Part shown: one piece after another, positions 21,400 through 32,127 of the stretch
Numbering within the stretch: position 1 is the first letter of the stretch
How the letters are laid out: every line of letters starts with the position of its first letter
Source of the DNA: Panicum virgatum
Lineage: Eukaryota > Streptophyta > Magnoliopsida > Poales > Poaceae
DNA: 64,000 nt
Direction: 5' to 3'
Assembly (NCBI RefSeq): GCF_016808335.1
Contig: NC_053144.1
Span: 17,468,403-17,532,402 of the forward strand
Position numbers and translations under genes: made by a program
Notes under the pieces: model-generated
Seen by the model: only the letters and a program-made list of their open reading frames with translations
Database searches by the model: none
What the model was told of the DNA's origin: nothing

Positions 21400-22490
21400 G
21401 TGTTAGTTGAGCTACCACAGTTGGTACAAACTATTATATGATCGAAATCAGTGATTCAGGAGAGGGGTGGTTGTTTTGACCTTCATGCCTCATGTAAAAG
21501 AAATAATACTCACATTCTTGTGTATGACTCAAATCTTCATGAAACTGAACCATATATAGCCTCTCTGTGACATGATGAGTCTTTGTCCCAAAGATCTTTT
21601 CAAGAAGATCAAAACTTTTTTTATTTTTGTGAAGCTGAGAAAACTCTATGAAAAGTTCAAATTTGAGCTATTTGTATGGAAAATGGATCAAAAGATGATT
21701 ATGGTATTCTCACACATGTCCTAGGACTCAAATCCAACAAGAGAAATGCCTTCCAAATAAGAGCCAAAATCAGTAGATAAAAATCCACGAAAAAATTTCC
21801 AAACATCAACAAATCCAAAAAATGAGGGAGGACTCGAGGAGGACATGCATAATGATTTTGTCAAATCCTGGAGGTACTACATTAAACAAGGAAGATTCAT
21901 GGTACATGGCTTGGAAACTGCCCCTTCATCTTCCCACTCCTAATGATATTTAGTCTAGAGCTCTAACCTCTAACATATATATCTATTGGATCACTAACCA
22001 AGCCTCAGCATTGGGAAAGTGGAAATAATGAGTTGGTGAGCAGCAGCCCAACCTCTTACTTATAAGTGTTTGAACATATCTTATACTACCTACAACTTAA
22101 TTAACATCACTAAATATCCCCCTAAAGGAAATAACTTGCAGTCATCAGTAAGATTCATTTTTCACCCATGAATCTGATGCCTTCATGACTTAGTTTTAAT
22201 TTGACGCAAGCCTCGTGATTGTTCCATGCGTCCATCGAATCACAATCCCCAAGTTCTATGTTGAAATCCAGAAACTGTTTTGCATGCTTTCTTGCATTAT
22301 GACTCCTTGTTGCTCGCTTAGCCTTTAAAAAGGCTCATGCTATTATAGACAAAAGCATCCCAAAATTAAACAACTTATAATTATAGATTACTTATTTTAG
22401 TCAATGTTAATATAGAAAATTGTAGCTTAAGATATACACGCATGATGTGTGTCACAATGTAAACCATGTTTGCAGGAGCAATGAGAATAT
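21400..22490. other. HAK-1 3' flank
   Basis: Presumably the 3' UTR and intergenic DNA. I see no ORF with recognisable content and no clear transposon ends. Confidence 0.4.
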
Positions 22491-23048
22491 CACTACAAGA
22501 AAAATGATTTTTCATCCCTGCACATTAGTACCGGTTATAATATGGTCCGGTTCTAAAGTTGGTGTGGAGCCATTTTAGTACATGGTCCAAATTTGAAAGC
22601 CCCCAGAGCCATTTTACTATGGGCCAAAACACCAACCGATACTAAAAGTCACCTTTTAGTACTGGGTGGTGTTATGGCCTGATACTAAAATGGCACGGCC
22701 ATTTAGTACCGGTCAATAACACCGACCGGTACTAAAGGAAAACATTTAGCACTGGTCGGCGTCTTGTCCCGGTACTAAATAGGTCTTCAGGGGTTACTTC
22801 AAAAGGAAAGTATCTTGCACCTAGTCACAGATGGCAAAAGAAGCTACACGCACGAGACCTGAGATTGTGGGTTTTAATCCCCATGACTGTGTGCATTTTT
22901 TTTCTTCTCTGGGTGGCGCATATAGTACCGGTTGCTACGGCCGGTGCTAAATGGTCCTCCATTTCATTTAGTACTGGCCAGCTGGTACTTGTTGAAGCAA
23001 CCGGTACAAATAAGCCGACTGATACTAACCGCCCGTTGTCTTGTTGTG
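22491..23048. mobile_element. CACTA-type MITE with TAT target duplication
   Basis: The left end is CACTACAAGAAAA and the right end is TTGTCTTGTTGTG, its inverse with two mismatches, flanked on both sides by TAT, the 3-bp duplication typical of CACTA elements. Subterminal TTTAGTACCGG / CCGGTACTAAA repeats occur in both orientations. At 558 bp it has no coding capacity and would depend on an En/Spm-like transposase in trans. Confidence 0.85.
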
Positions 23049-23245
23049 TATTAATTTTCATGTTAAGCACATCATTTAAACTAACGATTCAATTCAACAC
23101 ATATCAAACGCATTCGGAGGTGCTGCGTGAAATAAAAACTAGGTATGTGAATAAAAAGTGTATTGAGAAACATATAGCTGACTAGAGTCTAATACAACTT
23201 GTTAAAGAAAAATAAGTATTGTGTATGTGTTAGAATATTTAACAG

Positions 23246-23262
23246 GAGAGAGAGAGAGAGAG
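23246..23262. repeat. (GA)8 microsatellite
   Basis: A simple GA dinucleotide run. Confidence 0.9.
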
Positions 23263-23465
23263 CATGCACGGATGTGCTCTAATTTTTATTATAAGTTTAC
23301 AATATTTAATTTACGCCTCCCAAAATTACTAACTCGTGCTTGAGAATGAGTTGATGATGAACTTGTACACTTGATTAGTATAAGTAGATACATCAAGTAA
23401 ATCTGGGACGGTCCACCCATGCTTTTACTTTGACAACTGCGCAAATGTTAAACAAGAAGAGGTAT

Positions 23466-23610
23466 GTACTGATTCTTGCTGCTGAATTATTACTTTTTCC
23501 CAAACCTGACCATTCCCACTGCAAGGATGCTCTGACGTACGTGTACTGATTCTTGCTGCTGAATTATTACTTTTTCCCAAACCTAACCATCCTCTACGTA
23601 CGTGTACAAC
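23466..23610. repeat. 77-bp tandem duplication
   Basis: A segment beginning GTACTGATTCTTGCTGCTGA occurs at 23466 and 23543. The copies are nearly identical for about 50 bp, then diverge around ACGTACGTGTAC. Confidence 0.8.
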
Positions 23611-24310
23611 GAACTCTAGCTCTGACGGCGTGTACATGTCTGCTCAGAATGCTCGTTGTGTTGACTGGTTTACTCATGCATCGACGTCATGTTTCACCGC
23701 ACCAGTTGCGCATTGCCGCGCTCATTTTGGACCGCTTGGGTTTGAAAATTAAGGCTACAATATAATTCAGCGCTAGATCTGCCTGCCCTTGGCTACGAAC
23801 TAGGTGACGTTGAAGTATCAGTTTATGATCTCTAGAAGAGACGAGTACATGTGTATTACTGGTAACTAAGACAGCACAAGGACTAGGGCACTATATATTT
23901 ATATGATACTTTTACTAACTGAACAGATGCTATTTCCTAGTTCGCCTACTCATTACGAAGTCATAATAAGCTTCTGCAGCAAGAAAAGAGACGCAGACAT
24001 GCATTGCACGAAGTAGGAACTACGTACCTTGAATTGGGCAACCAGTAATGCGGAAATAAAACTCGATCACCCAGTTCGGATAAGTACTAATGGGTGAAAG
24101 TGCTGAACTTTAGTACTAGCTCCTCCAAATCTTACTATTACTAATTGGAGGCTCCTTTTGAAGCCTCCAGGTGAAACCACCTAAGATCCTAGGTGGACAG
24201 TCTAAAAAAATAGAGAAATTCTACAAATTCTTACAAAAATCAGAAACATCCGGCCATCAATTCGGCAACTATAATCATAATAGTCATTGAATCTGTTATC
24301 TTTTGAATAA

Positions 24311-24487
24311 ATTACCCACCTTTGCTATTATGAAAATAGACTAAAATAACCCCATAAACATGTATCTAAATTACCCACCTCTATCATTATAGAAAATAAT
24401 CTAAAGTAACCCTCTAATCTTTATTTAAATTACCCACTTATGCCATTATAAATAATATCAAATAACCCCCCTAAGTTTTCATATATA
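24311..24487. repeat. Three degenerate 59-bp tandem repeats
   Basis: ATTACCCAC starts at 24311, 24370 and 24429, exactly 59 bp apart. Each unit also carries an ATTATxxAAAATA and an AATAACCCC-like block. The surroundings are AT-rich and non-coding. Confidence 0.75.
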
Positions 24488-25168
24488 TTATCCAATGATA
24501 ACATAATAAAAAGTTAAAATAAACCCCAAATCTGAATCAAAATTATATTATTATAATAAAATCTTAAAGCACATCAATATAAATTCAAATTATTATTCAT
24601 ATCATTATTAATATATTATTTATATTGTTATTTATATAAACATACTAATCATAATGTGTTTGTCACCATATATTCATGTATAAGAGAAGAGATAAGAATA
24701 CCAATTTTCATGTTGTTCACATAGCTCAAATAAAGTTTTCAATTAAACACATATCAAACATATAAGGAGGTGTGATGCGAAGTGAAAAAATTGTTAGTAA
24801 CTAAACCTATCACATTTGTTACAATTACATAATAATAAATATGTATCTTTGGAGTACTGGATTAGAATATTTAATTGGTTAAAGAGAGTGTGAGATAGAT
24901 AATTATTAGATATCTCTAACTAGCCTGTCCGGGAGAACGGGTTGATAGACTAGTAGAAGTGCTAATGGGTGGGCTAAAATTTAGCCAAAACTCAAAAACA
25001 TTAGCATACGCATGGGTGGGCTAAAGTTTAGCACTCAACTTTAATTAGCTCCTCCAAACATGCCCTAATAACTAACCTCAATTACCAGGTCAACTTACCA
25101 ATCCCATATGCGATAACCTGTAGATCTAGAAAGTTAAAAGTGCACGCAATTTTCCTTAGCATATATAT

Positions 25169-25487
25169 GCTGTGTTTGGTTGCGCTCCGTAAAATTTTTG
25201 AAAAGGCATCTTTCTATATTTAAAGTACTAAATATAGACTATTCACAAAAATAATTACAGAACTTGTCTGTAAATCGCGAGACGAATCTCATGAGTCTAA
25301 TTAATCCGTCATTAGAGGTTGTTTACTGTAGCAATTTAGCATCTAATTACAGCCTAATTAGATTCATTAGATTCGTCTCTCCATTTACAGACAGCAGTCG
25401 CAATGCGTTTTTTATTTCGTCTAGATTTAAATCTCCATGCAGGTGCCAAAAAAAATTGGAATTTTGAATTTGGTAACCAAACACGGC
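25169..25487. mobile_element. MITE with GTGTTTGGTT terminal repeats
   Basis: The left end GCTGTGTTTGGTTGC and the inverse of the right end, GCCGTGTTTGGTTACC, form imperfect terminal inverted repeats around 319 bp. The interior (CGCGAGACGAATCTCATGAG, TAATTAGATTCATTAGATTC) is a sequence common in grass MITEs. A clean target duplication was not seen, so the superfamily is left open. Confidence 0.6.
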
Positions 25488-25489
25488 CA

Positions 25490-26100
25490 TAGTAGTAACC
25501 CCTCCCTTCCCTGTCAGCTGTCACGATCGACCGCGCAACGTCCTGATGTAACTGCCGACGCCCACGGCCGGCCGGGGAGGTCTCAACCGATCGAGCTCTG
25601 CTTGGTTTCTGGCGGCGACTCCTTGCTTGGCGCGTACGCAGCGCGGACAGACGACGTGAACGCGCCTACCGCGACACTGCAAGCTTTGACTGCCACACAC
25701 AAAAAAACAAACTGTAAACTGTAATACAGCTAGCTACGATGTTCTGAACTTCTGACAACGAATAAGCAATGATAGCAATGCAACGAGTGCTTCCGTGACG
25801 TGTAGGAATTAGGAAACGAAACGGTTGGCTGAATCCAAACACCTCGTCAGAGATTCAACGAGCGATAAATGCCGTAGGTCGAATCAGTCGAGCGAGCGGC
25901 TTCTGCGACGAGCCGACGACACAGCTGCAGCGATCGATGATGGACTGGCACAGGAACGGTGAGCTGACTGACGATCGAGACAGCCCTGTCGTCGATGAGG
26001 TATTCTCTGACGATTCGGAAAATTAAGGTTCTTCGTCACTGGTTCCGATCGACGAGTTGTCAAAGATGCAGCAAGCTCGTGGAGGGGCCGGACGGAGAGC
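25490..26100 (+). promoter_or_regulatory. Displaced upstream region of HAK-2
   Basis: Before the Sirevirus insertion this sequence directly preceded the HAK-2 core promoter: it ends with AGAGC, the target duplication, and HAK-2 resumes at AGAGC 13.35 kb away. No TATA box or ORF stands out within it. Confidence 0.6.
26096..26100. other. Target site duplication AGAGC (left)
   Basis: It matches AGAGC at 39454-39458 exactly, marking the intact Sirevirus insertion 26101-39453. Confidence 0.9.
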
Positions 26101-27846
26101 TGTAAGTATGGTGGTATCAGAAGTGGGTTGAATTGAGATTTTTTTAAATTTCTATCTAATTTTTAACCTAGACTAGTATTGTTCAATATATAAATTTGAA
26201 ACCTAGTCACTAGAGCATGCTAGCAAAAAGGTCTTTAGGTAGGTAAACACCCTATCATGATTATTTTGTCTAAAAGGTTTCATACTAGCAAGATCAAATC
26301 TAAGCAAAAAATCACACTACCAAACAAGTTGTCATAATCAATCTACAAGCAATCAAAAGCAAGAATAACAACAAAAGGATTTAATTGCTTGAAATAAAAG
26401 TAATGGACACAAGACAACCGAATTTTTTCCCATGGTATCGAGGAGTTGACGCTCCCCCCTAATCCACGTTGGAGCACCCACACAAGGGTATAGCTCCCTT
26501 GCTTCACCAAGGAGCAAGTGATCACTAAGAATGCTCATTCTCCATCTCCGGAACGGCGAGCTTCACACCGTGTACAATCTTCTTGTCTTGAGGCTCCCAC
26601 AAACTCCAAGAGCTCACCGAGAACCTCCCGATCACCAAGACCGGCTAGGTGCCGTCAAACACCAAGAGTAACAAGCTCCTAAGCCTTCACTTGACCTACA
26701 CTCAGTTGGCCCTAGCTTAAGCACACTTGCTACACTTGCAAAGGATGAATTCTTCAAGGTTGAATCACAAACAATATACTAGATCTTCTCTCTTTTGCTC
26801 AAAGAACTTTCTCTTCTTCTCAAGGGTGGCCTCAAGTATTCAAGGTGTCAAAGGCAACTGAAATGAGCAAGGGGGTGCCCTTATATAGAGTGGAGGAGGT
26901 CACAAAACCATTGGAAGTTCACTTGCAGAAAAACCGTGACCACCGGAAGAACCGACGGGTGACAAAGTTGAGGCGTCGGTTCAACCGGTCTCTTTGTGTC
27001 CAAATTGTAGCCGTTGGGTTTCTGACACAGTATCCAGGCTTGCGTCATTGCACCGGTGCATGCTCCGTAGAGGCATCGGTTCAACCAGTGCTGAAGAGTT
27101 TCACAGATCAACTCAAACAAGCTCCCTGGAACATAGTACATTCAATGCACCGGTGCTTTACTTCTGAAGCGTCGGTTCAACCAGTGCTCAAGAGGAGTTG
27201 AGGTCCACCAAAACATGCTCTCTGGAACAAAGTACATCTAATGCACCGGTGCTTTTCTTGGGACCATCGGTTCAACCGGTGCTATAGTGATTGCTGATTT
27301 GATTTCTGCTTGCATCCAGAGAGATAGACCGACAGGGCGTCGGAACTTCCGGCAAGCATCGGATGCTCCGATGCTAGGGGCATTGGTTAAACCGGTGCTG
27401 CTATTTTTCTTTGTTTTCCACTGATTTGACTTGGATTCGAATGTGACTTCGATTGTTTCTTCTTCCAAGCGTTGTGTTAACTTCTATTGACCATCTTAGA
27501 CTGTTTTTGAGCGAGTGTGCAAGATTTCTAAGGCCAACTTTATTTTGATTAAGCTACTAACTCATGAACCCCTCTTAATAGTACGGTCAAGAACTAAAAA
27601 CTATAAACCCTAGCTAAATCAAGTGTCCTTCATCTCCTTGTGACACTTGAGACTAGAAAGGTCCTTAATCTTTAAAAATTGAGTCATTGGCACGCATGGT
27701 TGTTCCGAATTGAGGGGTCTCTTTTCACATTTCATAGGAGACTAATTTAAACATTAATTTTTCCTTCAAAACACATGTTAGTCGCATACGGTTGTCATTA
27801 ATCACCGAAACTTACAATTAGCATCTATCGGCCTAGATGCACTTCA
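26101..27846 (-). mobile_element. Sirevirus 3' LTR (1746 bp)
   Basis: It has a TATA motif (TATATAA, minus) at 26881-26887. The region from about 26980 to 27400 carries repeated GCACCGGTGC and TCGGTTCAACCGGTGC-like motifs, also present in the 5' LTR and in the pol/env spacer. Confidence 0.9.
26983..27405. repeat. Recurrent CGGTTCAACCGG / GCACCGGTGC motifs in LTR
   Basis: TCGGTTCAACCGGT-like sequences occur near 26985, 27079, 27172, 27268 and 27385, interleaved with the palindrome GCACCGGTGC near 27050, 27149 and 27243. The motif CGGTTCAACCG is itself nearly palindromic. The same series is in the other LTR (38577-39000) and in the internal spacer (31130-31500). Binding sites or seeds for recombination are possible. 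Confidence 0.6.
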
Positions 27847-27862
27847 ATCTCCCTCTTTTTGG
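27847..27862 (-). other. Sirevirus polypurine tract
   Basis: The minus strand reads CCAAAAAGAGGGAGAT directly before the 3' LTR start TGAAGTGC. Confidence 0.8.
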
Positions 27863-28110
27863 TGATTGATGACAACACAAAGTAGAGATACACAAGATAT
27901 GAAAATGAAAGCGATAAACAAGCATGCATTACTCGAAATTAAGCACATGTAGGGATATGTCAACACAGAGCATACACAATATCCAAATAACATGTCCATA
28001 CACAAAAACCATGAAGATCCAATCATGCCACAAACCACCAAGCTCCCCCTATCTCTACTCCCCCTATCTATCTCCCCCTTTGGCAACAAAGCACCAAAAT
28101 AAAAGGCGAT

Positions 28111-30422
28111 CTAATCCTGAGCTGGAGAAGGCGGGGTCTTCAGTCTCGGTCCGGTGGAGAACTGGGCGGCGGAGTCGTCGGCATCGGCGTCTGTCCAGTC
28201 GTCGTCGACCGAAGAGGACTTCTGCTCGATCGGAGTCGTCGGAGCAGCAGAAGTAGCTGGAGTAGTGGTAGTAACCGGCTCGGTGACGACCATGGAGTCT
28301 GTCGGAGGGGCAAACGTGACGGGAGTCAGGTCTGGCTGAGTGGGGCGCACAACGGACGGACGGAGCACCTCAGGCTGTGAGAGTGACTCGAACGTGAGGG
28401 ACTGAGCTGACGGGTGCTGGAGCTGGTGTAGGATCTGTTGCTGCCTAAGGAACTCTGCATGCTGCTCGGCAGTCCAAACACTAGGCTGTGGAGTAGGAGC
28501 CGGAGCAGAAGTGGAAGTAGCAGCAGGGATGGCAAACATCCCGGTCTGAAGAAGAGGTGACATCGGAAAGGACGCCAGGGATGTCTGCACGAAACCGCCA
28601 ACAGGTGGAGTAGGAGCTGTGGGGTCGAACTAGAGCTGCTGGGCTGTAGGAAGCTGAGGCTCAGGCAGTCCAGTGTGACGGTACAGCTGACCGAAGCATC
28701 CCGAGAAGAAAGTGAACATCTGCTGCTGGATCTGGGACTGCTGCTGAAGCTGTAGCCTCATGGCCTCCTGCTGCTGCTGAATCCCCTCAAGCACTAGAGT
28801 CTGGGCTTCCTGCTGGCGAGCCTGCTCGGCTTGCATACTCAGCTGAGCTGCAGCAAATCGGTCCTGCTGGTCGAATAGCCTCTGAAGAATAGTAGCGAGT
28901 GCATCGGGCTGAGTAACCTGAGAAGCAGTAACTGGAGGAGCAGGGGTGCGGATGCACCAGAGGATCCTGCCTCATCATCATGAGCACCTCGAGGGATGGT
29001 AACAGTAGGTATGAAATCCTCGTCATCCTCCGAGTCCTCTGAGTCTATGACTAGGTAGTGTGGGAGCTGGGCCTCTGCTGTTGTAAGTGAAGCGTCCTCA
29101 GCTGCAGTGGGATCATCCACAACTCTGCCCTCAGCCAAGACACGCTCATCCAGAATCCGCTGTGTTCGGCACTGGCCTCTCGAGCCACGACGACCGTCTC
29201 GAGTAGCAGGTGAGTAAAAACTGAAGTGCGTCCTCGACTGCTCCAGCTCATCCATATGCTCATTCTGACTGAGCTGAGCAAGTATCCAGCAGATCCAATG
29301 AGCAAAAGGATGGCGACGGTGAACTGTCATCCCATCCAGAATCATGTCCTCTAGCTCGCAGATAAAGAAGTCAACGAGGTCAAAGTCTCGTCCTGTCATG
29401 ATATACAGTAGAAGCCAATGCTGCAGAGCTGTGATCCCCTCGTTGTATCCAATCCGGAACAACAGACTCCTCCTCAAAGCTAGGTGTACGGTATGAGCTA
29501 CGGAAGTCAGTCTGTCCGGGGTCCTCGGTGTGCCAGGCAGGAAGGGCTGCTGAAAAAGAACGCTGATTTCCTCGTTAGACGGGATGTGAGACTCATGTGG
29601 ACAACGAGGAGGCACCGTGTTGCCATAAGCTTGATAGTGCACGAAGTGTGGCTCCTCAGCAATTTGAACTCCTAGCAGGGTAGCCAAACGTGCTCGAGTC
29701 AATCTATAATGCCTCTGCTAGAACATAAAGTCAATAAACTGCCGGTCCTCCTCAATAAACAGAGTGGCATAGAAGACTCGAACCCACTCTCGAATGTATC
29801 TGGACCTCTCATTGAGTAGAGCAGGCAATCCATCATATCTCTTGAAGAGAGGAAGCACTGGAATCCCACCTGCAGCTACACGCAAAGCCACCCAGTGAAG
29901 CATCTTGTGCTCACTGATCTTGATATCCAACTGGCAGTAGGCGTGGTAAAAAGACTCCTGGAGCAGAGTGTGAAAACGACGATCAACTCCAATGTCTCTC
30001 TGCTCGGGAAACCACTGCTCCGGGGTGACATATCTCAATCTCTTGACCCTAGGTCCTGGAATACCCCTGAGATCCAATAACTCAACCTCGGGCAGCTCCT
30101 CACCACTGTCCTGACCTCCTGTCTCAGTGCCACTGACGGTGTGCTGCTGCTGTGCATGACCTGCTCCCCTTTGAGTACCACCACCTCGAGTCCATGGACG
30201 TGAGCGGGACTCAGGTGTGGTCTGAGCTGTCTGAGTACGTCCTGAGCGACGTAACTGCTGCTGTGGCTCCCCCTGAGTCTGAGGATCTCTGATCCTGAGT
30301 GATCCCTGCCTGTCTGCAGCATCTGCAACTGCCTCAGCTTGCTCTCGCTCGCGGTCCTCACGGGTGCGCTTCTTCTTCTTCTGCACAACCATCTTACCCT
30401 TGCCCTTCTTGTCACCAGCCAT
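28111..30422 (-). pseudogene. Sirevirus env-like accessory ORF, broken
   Basis: About 770 codons downstream of pol. It starts at an ATG (30422) preceded by a CTATGACAG acceptor-like tract. The first 100 codons are basic and low-complexity (KKKKRTRED). A globular region follows, with landmarks EQWFPEQRDIGVDRRF, YIREWVRVFYATLFIEEDR and HWLLLYIMTGRDFDLVDFF, resembling the putative plant transposon protein often found after pol in grass Sireviruses. Next come a glutamine-rich coiled coil (RQQEAQTL, QQQQEAMRLQLQQQ) and a proline/threonine-rich acidic tail. Breaks: TAG at 29718-29720, a 1-bp frameshift in a C-run near 28945, and TAG at 28630-28632. I see no convincing signal peptide or membrane anchor, so a true envelope role is doubtful. 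Confidence 0.65.
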
Positions 30423-32127
30423 CTGTCATAGAGAGGCAAAACAAGGATTTGATTTGAGCCTATAACATGAATTCTAGTGTATAACCTCTGAAAGAACATA
30501 CTAATATAGATTTCATCAAGACAAGTGTAAGTGTGTGAGAGATAAGTGTTATGTGAGGTACAAGGGGCATACTAGTGCATATGTACGAAGGATGTGAAAT
30601 TGAGAGTGCACCATATGCAAGGGATGGTCAGACAAATACCCTTGTAGATCAGAGACGAAGCCGAGTGAAACAACGACAAAAATCGTTCTTGAGACAATTC
30701 GTCGAACACCTTGAGATCACAAGAAGCACAAGGTATAGGAGGCAAGATGTACCCAGGGCTGTACGTGTGGGAGTCAGGAGTGGAGCAGCACTGCTTGGAG
30801 GAGGCTTGCGGGCGCTGCAGGCGGCGGCGATTGGCTGCGCAGAGGAGCAGCGGCGGCGTAGCGGCGTACGGGCGGCGCAGGCGCGGAGCGGGCGACGCGC
30901 GGTGGCGCAGGAGCAGCGCGGGCGTGAAGCGGCGTGGCTTAGGCGCGGCGTGGGCGTGGCGCGGTGGAGCACGGGCGAGGAGCGGCGCGCGAGCGGCGGC
31001 GTGCGAGCGGTGCGTGAGCGGCGGCGGTTCGATTTGGAGAGGATGAAGACGATTGTGACGCTGACGTGTGGGGCCCGCGAGAAAAACAAGAGTAAAAGAG
31101 CATGTGGGCACCCAAACCCTAGGCATCGGAAAGACCGATGGTTCTGAGGATAAGAGCATCGGTGTATCCACCAGTGTAACTTTGACCAGATCTGAAAGTG
31201 TTGAAAATGTGGTCAACAATGGCACCGGAAGAACCGCTACTGAGGCATCGGAACTTCCGACGAGCGTCGGTGCAACGGCAGGAGTAAGGTCCAGAGACAC
31301 TGCAAGGGCCAAGACTCCACGCAGTAGCACCGGTTGAACCGATGCAATGGCGTCGGTTCATCCGCCAACCATCGGATGCACCGGTGGCCATCGGTGTAAG
31401 GGTCGGAGGTTGTTCCAGAGACGATGCAGAAACCGAGCCACGAAGACTTAAGCACCGGTTGAACCAATGCATGGAAAACCAGGGCGTCGGTTTAACCGGT
31501 GGTGAAGAGAATTTTCTGCTGAACTACAAACTCTACTTCTGATCCAAATTTTCAAAACCAAAGCCATAAACACTCAATTTGGACCATTTTCGAGAGACAA
31601 CCTCACCCCTCAAACACTCATACTTAGTGCTCGTAAGCTTTTACATAAACATAGGCAAATTAAGATCCAAGTGAGGTTTTAAACACAAAAATCAAATGTA
31701 TGAGCCACTTTGCCTATGAACTTAGAGATTGAAACTTTAAGTTCGATAGGACGTGGCTCAATAGGCATGAAAGCGCAATATTGATCTTATCACTCTTGTG
31801 GAGATGATATATCATATTTAGCATGAATATCTTTCTCGAAGTGTGATTTGCTCCCTTGTGATGCTATTAACGTGATGCAATGCCAATGCAAGACTAGAAA
31901 TTAAACATGGATGCATTCTATATGACAAGCACATGCATTGCAAGAATTTAAATCTATCTTGTCAAGTTTGAACCCTTGGCAAGCTTCTTCATGATGAACC
32001 ATTCTTCATGCCATGAGCGAAACCAAGACCACCGGCTCATGCAAGACCCACGTTCATCACTATCTTGACAAGGTTAGACAAGCCCCTAGCATTTGTACAT
32101 ATGAAATGCATCTATATGACAATACAA
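30423..32127 (-). other. Sirevirus spacer between pol and env-like ORF
   Basis: 1.7 kb without credible coding sequence. A GC-rich patch at 30780-31080 gives open frames on both strands that I attribute to composition. CACCGG/GGTTCAACCGG motifs cluster at 31130-31500, as in the LTRs. Confidence 0.5.

Noticed and set aside
21400..22490. Third HAK exon set or gene remnant after HAK-1
   Set aside because: No residual transporter motifs seen in any frame.
30575..31147. 190-codon plus-strand frame in the Sirevirus spacer
   Set aside because: Arginine-rich product from a GC-rich patch with frames on both strands; no homology recognised.
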